The position numbers and the translations under genes are program-made. Below are positions 21,481 to 33,400 of a stretch of 64,000 bases of DNA, piece by piece. The notes under the pieces are model-generated. The model had not been told where the DNA came from, did not search any database, and was given only the letters and a program-made list of their open reading frames with translations. Source of the stretch: Ciona savignyi (taxonomy: Eukaryota; Chordata; Ascidiacea; Phlebobranchia; Cionidae). Each line of letters starts with the position of its first letter. Position 1 is the first letter of the stretch. The stretch covers positions 430,578-494,577 of the forward strand of contig CH003160.1 in the NCBI GenBank assembly GCA_000149265.1. The letters are read 5' to 3'.

Positions 21481-24400
21481 ATGGAAATCAGTAAGTCTAA
21501 TTCCGACTGTTTTATGAGCAGTGATGGAAGAGGTTCCCACATATCACGAATTAGAAGTAAATTTATGAGTGCGACAGATGAAAACAACATCCATGATGAT
21601 ACAAAGTCTATAAATGGAAACCCTGATATCCAGCTAAGAAGGGAGAAGTTTTCATCTGCAAAAAAGGTAAGTTGTCTTTATAAATGCCTTGATGTCCCTA
21701 AAGTGGAAATATGTGTTTTGGTTAAGCGTTTTGAAATATTTTATTTCTGCAGTAACATATTGTCTTTTATGTTTTCATTATATAGGTGTTTGAAAGCCTT
21801 GGATCCACACCTGTTAAATACAGTGCTCCACAAGTTTTACAAAAACCCGGTGGATTAATTTCTCCAACCAGAACTGCTCCATTAAGTCCGAGCAACACTT
21901 CTTCGTTCTCATCGTGGTCAACCCTTATTAGTGAGCCGGATCAAGTAGAGAGGAAAGAATCTCAGACTGATAGTCAAACAAGTAGCAACGAAGTATCTCC
22001 ACTCAAAAGTGATTTACGTGGAAGATCAAGAAATTCCCGTGCGAAACAAAAAATGCCACGAGGTTTGTTTTTTTGTACAAAGCCCTTGCATTAAAGTTTA
22101 AATACTTGTTCCTTCAGGAGGGTCAGTAGATTCTTTAATTCGGTCTCCTTCATCTGAGAGAGAGGTCATCATTATAGAAGCAAATGCTGATGGGATTAAT
22201 GGAAGAACTAGGGCTTCAAGGGGAAGACCCTGCCTTGAGAAAGAAGGAAAAGGTATATGTTGTACATTGTACTAGTACTTCTTACTCCCTGAATTGTGGT
22301 TTGAATGGGCTTAGTGTATCTAATCTTCCATTATTATGTTTTAGACAGACCTCGACCGCACATCAGTGAAATTATTTCGACATTTGAGAAACGCTCTAGA
22401 TCCACTGATAGAAATGATAACTACCAACGTAGGAACAGAAGTAAACAGACCAGTCCGAATAAGGGCGGTCCTATACACAGACCGCCCACACCTGCTGCTG
22501 AAACTAAATCATATAGGCCAGCATCACTGGTGGCAGTAAACAATGAGAATAGTGATGTTGGCCGTACAACAGCATCAGTCGTTGCAAACAAGTATCTTGA
22601 AGCTATAAACAAGAAGTTGTCTGACAAAGCAAAGCATAGTGCTATTACACCAAGTCCACCTGCCAAAGAAAACTTGCATCATTCCGTCAGCTCACGCTCA
22701 GATTCTTCTGATTCAGTTTTTGTTTCTGGATATCAATCCACCCCTTCTACTCCTGCTCCTGCAGTTCTCTCAGTCACATCTACTCCCCTCTCAGCTCTTC
22801 CTTCTGGAGTTCGCCCTCCAGTTAACTCGCTTGCGTCGGACAACCAACCGCTTACTGTTAACTCTCCTGGAACAATGTCCACGATGGTTTCAGAGCGCCT
22901 TAACAAACTCGGAATTATAGAATCGCAACAAGCTGAAAAAACAACACAGCCTCCTTTGAGACGGAGCAGTTCAAGCAGTATAAACAGCACCTCTAGTGTT
23001 GGTAGTAACATTACTCGTGATATCTCCTACCGTGCTGCCGTGAGAAATCACACACTTCAAGACCGTATGTCAAAGTTTGAAAACATGGAAGGTTCTTCTA
23101 AACAGCCTAACAATACACCATCCAAGAATGAAGAACATAACCATCATCTTGCTCGAAAAATCTCTTCTGAATCAAACAACAGCCATGATCAGTCAACTAA
23201 CTCGATGGAACCCCCAAATGAACCTTCCCCAACTATACCAGATTTGCAGGAAAGCAAACATGACGAACCAATTAAAGATGGACATTATCAAACACCCAGA
23301 TCCATTCCAAAAGACTCAGTTGCACTGAAAACACACAATGAAGCCATTTCAGGCCATTTGTCTCTTGAATCCGACTCCTTTTTGGAAAAATCAGCTATGT
23401 CCCAGCAATCACCTCTTACCAATAGCATTTTTAAAGCACTGGGGCTGCAAGATTCCTACACCCCAGATTCCTCAAAGCCCGTGGAGCCAAATACTATTGA
23501 GCAAGCCTACACCCATCAACAAGAGGTTGATGGATCATTTTCTGCATCATCTGTGTCGAAAGAAGAGGACACCTCATCAGAGTTATACTCTGACACAAAG
23601 CACACAGAAAAACCTGCAGAAGAAATTAATTCAAACGAATCAGACATGGAATCTGACGATGATGGACCCACTAGTTATCAGGTAGGAATATGAGTAGAAA
23701 TATAATTTACTCTTGATCCACTAACCAAATAGCTTAGTTTTAAAACGACACTAGTTGCAGAAATGCAAATTTAGTGTTCAAGATCTTTCCAAATTTATTG
23801 CTGGACCATAAAACATGTCTAAGTTGTAAACTATTTCAAAGGTGAATGGGATGGAAGGGTATGATGAAGATGAGATAAGCAATGAGCAGATTGAACAAGA
23901 AGCACAATCCATTTCATCCATGTCAGATGAAGATCATGGTAGGGTTAGAATTGATATTTTGTATGCTGTGTTTCATAGTAAAGATTGTATTTTATGTGAT
24001 TTGAATTTATTTTTTATCAATTTATGTTTGTGTGCAACTTTTAGCTGATGGAGACTCGAAGATACTTACGGATGACAAAGGACTTTATTACTATGAAGTC
24101 CCAGGACTCCCAGGAGATCCTTCTTCGGAGGAAGGGGAAGAAGCGGAGAACATAAACTACCACCCTGCCACCAGGGTATCCTTCAGCACAGCACCTATTC
24201 CGGTAACTTTTGATGCTGTGTGATCACCGATGGTTATATTTGTGGTTTACTATTTTTTTTAAATTGATGCTTTGCATTAATGATTCTTTAGGTGTATTGA
24301 AAACATATTATTAAAAATCGGTATAAATTTAGAAGCATGCGACAAAAGTGTTATGAACGACGATGAAGTATAAAGAACAGCATGTATTATTCAAAAATAT

Positions 24401-27400
24401 CTCAAAGTTTATGTTAACATATGTCAATGTGGCAAGAGCCCACACACAGAGGAGCAAAGCATTGAAGTTTCAGTAATTTAGTTTATTTATTGTTTCCACG
24501 ATGATTAACGTGCAACAGGAACAGTAAAAGACGGCAAAACAACACTCGTTATAAAACGTCCATACACAGAAGAGTTAAAGTCTGTTGCAGTGATAATTGA
24601 TGCCAAAATCGGGTCTGCATGGAAATCCTTGATAACTATTTATCCGTAGTAATGTCAAATATTTCCTTCAGTTCAGACGTGAACTTTTTGGTCGCAGTTC
24701 ACATTTTTAAACCTTCGCCTCGACGCTAATAATGAGGTGGTTACTTTCAAATCATATAATTAGTGTCTAGCTAGACAAAAGAGTACGGTGATCTGGTGCC
24801 AAGCTTAAAAGCTACGAACAGCAGCCATGTCACAAACTGATTTACAACGTTAATATTTATCAACCCCCTAGGCGTTATAGAATCGGTGCACTTGAGTTGC
24901 TTTGTATTAAACGCTGTCTTCATGTAATAACAGGGTATGATACAAGAAGCATGTTTGCTAATTAAATGAAATCTTGCGACGCATTATATGCAAGCCATGT
25001 TTGATCACAAGGAAATTTATATTTTGTTCGTTGTCCCCACGTTTAGTTTACAAATATAAACGGTCTTTATTTACTAATCGTAAGATGTTGTACTATTGTA
25101 AACGTTGGTGTGATTTGTATGCCACGCGCAACAACATGAAAACGTTGCAGATGACCAACCATGTACATTTCCGCTGGCGCTACACGCTATTTGTTATATA
25201 TAGGCCAGGGAGAAGTTAGCTAAGTTCAGATAATGTAGGCTGAACACTACATTTGGAATTGTGTACAATTGCTTTCTGGTGACCAATTCTGCAACTAGAC
25301 CACGAGGTGACCAATTCTGCAACTTAGTCCGGCCCGATGGTCTAGCGGTTAAGTGCGTCGCCTTTCAATCGAAAGGTTGCAGGTGCGAAACTGGTCGCTA
25401 GCTAGTCGGTTGTGTCCTTGGGCAAGGCACTTTACGGACATTGCCTGAACCCAGCGGATTAATGGGTTCTACCAAATTGAAGGAACGTGTCTATCATATA
25501 CAACACACTGCAATAGCTCCGGTAACCCGACGATGGGCGCGAGGTGATCTGACGATTGCCCGTGTGATAACCCCTGGGGTTTTCCCATTCACGGGGATAA
25601 ACATGAATATCCTATCCTATCCTATCCTATCCTAGACTGGTTTTAACATGGTATATTAAAGAATCAACGTGGTGTTTTAATCGTGGTGTATGTTTGGTAA
25701 AAGTCGTGCATAAGCTGACCCCGTGTAACTTTAAAATAGTGTTGAAACATTGTTGACTGTATGTCTTCAACCAGAACTACAATAATTTCTTCATTCTGAC
25801 ATCACTTCCTGTATCCGCGGGCCAATGGGCCACTGTTCTTAGATTTCTTTTTTCTCTTTAAAGGACACATTCTCGATGCTCTACTTAAAAAATCGCATTT
25901 TCCAATAGCACTGATTATTAGTAGTTGTGTGATGTAACGTTACAAATGATTACACGTGGAGAGACGAAGTGTTAAACCCGCTTTGTGGTATTAACATCGG
26001 TATTTTCAAATCACTTTTATTAACCAAAACCAAACGAAAGTTTGTACAAATGACGGGTATTTCGCCTCAAAAAGACGATCAAAAATGCAATTATTTTATA
26101 TTGTATTACATACTCTAAAGTCTAAATAAAGGTTAGTTTGGCTTCAGTCAACTATTCAAATTAAGTTTCTGGTCCGTGACATCATTCTAATTCTCCGTGA
26201 AACGAGATGTATTTAAACAAATGCTTGGCGAGCTATAAACCTTTACATGGCAGTTACATGGCTTTACAGGGAAACCAATAAAGTGCATCTGTTTTAATTG
26301 TAATGAATTGTGGTATCTCCGCAAACCGATGATAATACTGCGTTTCCTCTAAATGCGTAGGGCACTTTCAAGGTTTTAGGTTTCACAGCCATTCGTGATA
26401 TTACCCAAGCCTATCCCTATTTGTTACAATACTACTTAGTGTTTCGTCATAAATCAACATCCCACGGCCTCTTAGTGACACTTACCATAGTAGTTACAAA
26501 TAAACCACGATTTTCCCGTCCGTGTCTATTCATTTGTTTACTTTGCGGTGAAAGCTATGACGAAACAGATTAGAATGACGGAGTCTAAATTGAGTTGGTC
26601 AAACAACTTAATGAAGGTGCTTTTCATATAAGTTATCCAAACTGCAATTGAACTAAAGTCATTTTAAGTTTTAAATTTAAACATATTTTAAAAACTCGTC
26701 TGATCTTGTTTGGTCGATATTTCGTGTTTATGTTTTAAAGTCCAAAATATCTTATAAACAAAAGTGCAGTTGGTATTGTTGTCTTAATTAACTCGTCTCG
26801 ACCGCATTCTTTGAAAAACGATCATGTTAAAGAGGTGGCTTGCGTTTGGGTTTTAGAAAAGGCAGTGGGTGTTAAAACAGCAGATACCTCATGCCCACAG
26901 TTGGATTATCTGAGCCTTTGTAGTATGCCTATTGGATACTACCTAGTATTAACGAGCTATTTGAAACTGCAACTTTACACTAAGTTTATTATAAATTAAA
27001 TTTCCTATTGAAAGAATAGCATGACAAATAAAAACCCTACAAAATTGTGTACTTCTGGTGATCGTTGCGACGTATAAATTGGTGTTGTATTAAGAAATAA
27101 TTAAGAAAGAAACTGTTAGCATACAAATGAGTAATGTTGCCAAAAGACAGTTGTTGATTTGACAAACCACCGCAAATCGAAATATCACTTCTCGGTGCCA
27201 TTGTTCCCGCGACTGAGGCGCCAATTCCTCATTTGGGTCATGCCCGATTGCGTTCGTACCAATGTGACGTTTTATCTCGATTCTTCGAAATCTTGTCCAG
27301 TTACACACACTCTTTGTTACTTGTGGCAGAACAAAACAAGTGTTTTTAGCAAAGAACATTATTATTCTACAGTCTATAACTTGAGCTGTAACAAACCAAC

Positions 27401-30400
27401 AACATCTTATGACACTTATTCGTTTTAAAACGAATTGTTCGTAAGTTTCACGTTTCGCATCAGTGGCAGAACCCGGAAATGGATTTCCAGTTCCCACGTC
27501 TGGTACTGCAAAACGGTTTCCGTGTGCGCCGTATTCAAGCCCACGCTTGCTTTGCATTGTATATCGGCGCTATAAAAGTTTATTGGCCATACCGTTGCCT
27601 CTCTGCGCAATTTAATTTTTGAAATTGGAATTTCACCGCCTGAAGCAAGCGTGTCGCAATGGTGATTGACCGGCACAACGAAATATTTCTTGTTTTATGT
27701 TCCTTGCCAAACGCAATTATTGCCAAAGAATAACAGGTTGCACCACTTGCCACATGCTTTCAATTGGCTCAATTTACTACCCAAGGGACCGTTTAGGATC
27801 GCATTGGTAGCGTGCTCTAAATCGCCTGAGTGTAGGTTCAAGTGTCTGGGCTTTTCTTTATTTACACTCATCTGCTGTTCAGGTTCATCTGTTATGACAG
27901 CGGATGGTTTGATACCACTCATGCTGCTTGCTGGGTTTATTCACATTTCAAAAATAAACACCTGCAAAAAACTGCAAGTTAAGCTTAAGTCAAACTCTTA
28001 TATACAAGGGGCAGATAGGCCGTATTATAGGTATTTTAAACTTTAAAAAACTGTATCTGATCATAAAGTTTTTGTATTTACTTTACTGCTAAAGTCACCA
28101 AAGACTGAATTACCCAGGTATTTCTCACCCACTCGACAAGTGACTACGATAGATGCAACGATGACGTTGATCCAGTCTCTGCATCCGCCGAGTACGAACT
28201 CGAGAAACGTGTTGAGTTGATGGACCTGTTCGATGTTGAGCTCGAAAAAGGTGGATTAACATAACCAAGATGTATTTCATAGTGATGTTTAGTTTAAAAT
28301 ATGTATTTATTTCAATTTTTACTGTATTACTGGGCTATGGTTGATGTAACACATCCCAACACCTGTTTCCACTTTCTATGTAGTTAAAATGTGCTTTTAA
28401 CAAAATATTCTTTTTATGTTATCAGGCAAAGTACAAATGTGTGCACATGCTTAACAAGCTAACATTAATTCTAATGTTACTGACTATTGCATAAACTAGT
28501 TTGTTTTTTCAATGTTGTTCTGTATTTGAATAACTTTCTCAATTTGTAGTTTTGTTTAAACAGCTTGGTAGTTTTGCCTGTTTCGCTCTCTGGAGCCATC
28601 CAGCGGACGCCTTGTTAAATATAAAGTAATTGATATATATAGTATGTGACCTCTTTTTTTTTGTAGTAAGTTTACTACTTTTCTGATTTCACTGTCATGT
28701 ATATTCACAAAATCTGCTTAGTATTAATATCTATTTTACTGTATATTTTAAAGGCTTTACCCAAAGTGTCTAAATACAGTATTTCTTAACTAATTCTTTC
28801 CCAGGTCCCAGTGGTCTAGGGCTGAGCATAATAGGGATGGGTGTGGGGGCGGATGCTGGCCTTGAAAAACTTGGTATTTTTATCAAAACTATAACGCCGA
28901 ATGGTGCAGCATTTTTAGATGGACGGTGAGTTTTTAAATAGAGTGGTTAACACTTGATTAGTTAGTTTTTACAGTTTTTGTTTCTTTGATCGCCCGTTGT
29001 ATATTATTTTGTGTTTCTTTTTCAGGATTAAAGTGAATGATCAGATAATAGAAGTGAATGGAAACTCGCTGGTTGGTGTGACCCAAGCATATGCAGGTGG
29101 TGTCCTGCGAAACACAGACGGGATGGTTTACTTTAAAATTGGGCGTGAAAAGGAAGGAACAGAGGATTCAGAGGTATCATCGGGATAGGATATTTTAAAA
29201 CTTATGTTTACATAATGACATGTGCAGCATACTGCAGGTATGCAAATTTTTGGGGACAAAAGTATCTTTTATGCTTAGTTATTTTAGGTCTCAATGGAAT
29301 CTTAAGGGAACATATTTTGATTTCACTTTGTTTTTTTCTCCTTTTTCTCTTTCACGCTCCTGACAGGCAAGTCTAGTCATCAGGTCATTGGGCTGATAGA
29401 GTTGTCCCATTAAGTTAAAACTTTCAGTAATCCTAACTGGCATTTTTCTCGGCACCTGGAATTTAACAATACTTTGTTATCAGGAAAAATGTAAAAAATA
29501 ATCCCATTTTTCGCATATTGGGGTTGTTCCCCGTATCTCTTAATTGCTGATATCTCTTCTTCTTGTTATAAAGAAAAATGTAAAAAATAGGCCATTTTCA
29601 GCAATTTTGGAGTTATTGTCGATATCTTTAAATATCTAAGAAAAAAAGTTATTTACCATAAATCAGAAAAGCACAATGTTAATTAAAAAAAAACTTAGTT
29701 TACCCCAAAAAATCCCCTAAAATAGAATATTTATAATACATCATAAATACACTATTATTACGGGTATGCAAGAGCTAGACAGTCAACCGAAATAAATAGA
29801 TAACCAAACGCCAAATCCATCTTTAATCTTTTTCTGGGAAATCCCCCCCAACACTCAACCGCACTTACACCAGTGATCAGTTTGTTTTACGCTCAATAAT
29901 AACAGGAATAGAACAAACTAACGTGTTGAACTTTTTAGAGGTGTTAACTAATATGTATTAGATATTCAATGGCAAATTTTGGGTAAATCTCACCAGCGAA
30001 AATGCGTTTCTGCTTGCAGAAACAAACCTCATACGCTTTGTATTAGACATACAATAAAGTGATTAGTTAAACAGGGCACAAGTTTTTTTTTGCATAAAGC
30101 AACATAGCGTTCAGGCAAAATGTATTTTAAAATCTAAATAGCCACCACTTGAATTTAATGGATTAAGGAAATGTATCAATGGACTACCTTCCACTGGCAA
30201 AAAAAACAGTTTTGGATGCATGTTTATTATTTGTGACACAAATAAATACAGGTTGCCCGGTTGATCCAGCAGTCTCTGGCACAAGAGAAAATGGACTGGG
30301 AGCAGACACATGGTTCAGAAGATGGACAGGTGTGCTAAACTCAGTTTATTTTTTTGTAAAGTTATAATCACAATTTAATATGCATACTGCATAGTTCACA

Positions 30401-33400
30401 TTTTTGTTTTTGTTTTACTTCCATCACACCTTAATTTCCCTGTGTTTAACCAGAGCGATGAAAATGGACCTGATGAATCGTGGAGATACGATGGAATGAA
30501 TGATGGCAGGGTGAGTGTTAGACTACTTTCTCTTATTCCCATTGAATTGTTTGTAGTAATCCTCACCACCTAAGCTGGATAATATGAAGTTGCAGGATTA
30601 TTGACGTTGCCTCAAGCATTTTGCAATGCTTATGCCTCTCTTTCACAATCAATTAGATTCGTTTTTTTTATAAGCTGTGAAGTCCAGTGTGGTGCAGTTT
30701 GGTGTGGTATAGTCTAGGTTCAGTCATTTTATGTCGGTGAAAGTGTTAATCTGCCCTAGAAATTGCAACCACCGCCAAGTTATCCTGAAGTTCCTGAAAA
30801 AATGACATCAGCCATTTTACATGGGCGACATGTCGTGCACAGAGATAGTGTTGAGTTTACAAAGCTAAAAGGAATGTCTCAAAGTCATGTACCAAGTGAC
30901 GATGAAAGATATGATGGTTTGAGGATGGATAGACATGACAGGGCTGCAGCGCATTTTCGGGGTGAAGGTTCTGAGAATGTTGCCCTGCCACACGATGATG
31001 GTATGAGAAATGGTGGAGAGATTCCACCGAAACCAAAGGTTTGTATTATTGGCTGTACAGCATGGGGGCTCTAATTTCCTACTAACACTGAGCATGGATG
31101 CATACATCAGTTTATATGAGCCACTGCAAATACTCTGCTTAACATTGAAGAAGATTATTTTTTAAATGGAAAATTGTTTTCTTTCAGTTTGTTTGTATCC
31201 ATATATTAACAAGTTAGGGAAAAAAATGGCAAACACTTTTTGTAGTTCCTCAAAAGTATCCAACAGTAAATCTGAATATATAATATTTAGATTGGGGATC
31301 TTCAGTTTGTCCAAGATTTGCGTTTTCAACTTCTTTCTGGCAACTGCTCATGCAGAGCAAGTTGCATTAGATGCATTACAAGCTCACCTCGGCGGAGACA
31401 ATTGAACCTCCCGAGTACTTTGTTGCTCAAACGACCGAGTTTGCGTCAATGCCAGAACGGCACAGTTCATTCTCGTGTGTCTATGTATGAATCAGTGTGT
31501 AAACAAAAAGGATAAACTTTTATAGTATCATACTGCTGTCAGTATGAATTGTTATCTTTATTACACAATATTATACGGTTACAATCTTTCTGAGTTTATT
31601 ACTATGTTGATCTGTTCTTTGCATTTTATTACCAACAGTTTGTATCTAACACACCATTGTTCATCTGTTTTTTATTAAAAAGATTTATATTTTTTTAATT
31701 TAGCATCTATATTTGTGAGTTAAATTTATTGCTTATAGATATACACTGAAAATTCCCTGGTTTTGTTAAGGAACACATGCTTGCATATGTAAGACTTTTA
31801 GCAGCTTTGCTTGTTGACAACCTCCAAGGTAATGTATGTTGTAGTGGCTTTATCAGCATCAATTTCCAGTACGTGTTCTGTGCTTTGAATTTGAGTTTTG
31901 TGTGGGTAGTTAGAATTCTATGGAAGGTTTTTCTTCTCGTGTGTGCGTGGAAAAATAACACTTCTGATTTGTGGTGAAACTATCGATCATCTTAACGATG
32001 TTGGCAATGTAATTATGTTACACTAAAACTGCAATCGCGTACAATGTGGAAAAAATAACACTTCTGATTTGTGGTGAAACTATCGATCTTCTTAATGATG
32101 TTGGAAAGGATACCGGCGTACTCTTGAAGAACAAAAGATAATTTTGTTTTTTTTGACTCACTTTATATCTGCTTTAAATCTTTGAAGTTTTACCAACTTT
32201 GATGTGCTGTTTAAATAGCTTGCTTGTTTTCTGAAACTTTGTAGCAATACTAACTGAATTGAAGCTGAGGAAAAACACTGGATTGAACTAAAACTCTTAA
32301 CATTAAACTAACTTTTAGAACACACTTAACTCAACATAAAATTAGTAGTCTTATTGTTGATTCAGTATCGGTAATCAACTAAATAATCTGGTTATTTAAA
32401 CTACTTAAATTGCCTTCCAGGTTGTAGATACAAGTGATGAAGATTTAAACACTGAAGAATTAGACCAAGCGTTGTCACATGTCCAGGTAAGTGTGTGTGT
32501 GTAGCATATTTTGATTTAAAAGTTAATGGCTGGCCTTCACAACTCACATATATGCTATTCAACCCATTGTGAAACAACAATGTTGATTATATTGCTCCGG
32601 ATTATAAAGTCTCCATCACCCCAGGTATTTGATCTTCCTGAGGAGGAGAAGATATTTGCATCAGAGAATGATGAGGAATATCGATCCAAGATCCGGGAGC
32701 TTTTTATTCGACAGCAAGTCACTGATGCTGAAATTAAGCAGCTGAGAGAAAAGGTTTCTTGCGACATCTTTAGATTTGCTGTCTACTTACATATTTTCCA
32801 TACCCTGTTTTCCTTGTATTGTGTATTGGGTAGTGCTTTCATCCAATGTTTTTTTTATAGTTCAGCCATATTACCACAACTACTGTCCAAGTTACTAAAG
32901 ATCTAGCAGTGTTTGCAATTACATTTCTCTGTGTGTTGTTCATGTAGGTTGAGGAGCAGAATGGAGAAGCGAAAGAAACCAGAGAAGATCTTGATAGAAC
33001 CAAGAATGAGCTCGAGAATGCCAAGGAACAAGTCACACTTCTTGACAAGAAATATAACAAGGCTAAGAAATTGATTAAAGAATTCCAACAAAGGTAAGAT
33101 AGGATATTCATCTTTATCCCCGTGAATGGAAAAAGCAAGGGGGTTAACACACGGGTAATCGTCAGATCATTGCAGTGAGTTGTATATAATGGACCCGTTC
33201 CTTCAATTTGGTAGAACCCATTATTCCTCTGGGTTCAGGCAATGTCTGTAAAGTGCCTTGCCCAAGGACACAACCGACTAGCTAGCGACCAGTTTCGCAA
33301 GAAAAACACTACAGTATATATATATATTTATATCATGATATATTTATATTTTGATACATTTTATCCCATTGCCTAGCCCAGCACTGCAAAAAGTTACTTA

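Noticed and set aside
22421-23685. Several 80-115 codon frames on both strands over neurabin exon 22345-23681
   Set aside because: Shadows of the real exon; neurabin frame is supported by phase and family.
25328-25400. tRNA-Glu-like gene
   Set aside because: A-box region and stem look tRNA-like, but there is no acceptor stem or clean T-arm, and the same sequence recurs as the head of a dispersed SINE.
27090-27557. 155-codon minus-strand frame in the large neurabin intron, with overlapping frames at 27425-27676 and 27159-27428
   Set aside because: No recognisable domain, no clear splice sites, three competing overlapping frames of similar length; probably chance in a less AT-rich patch.
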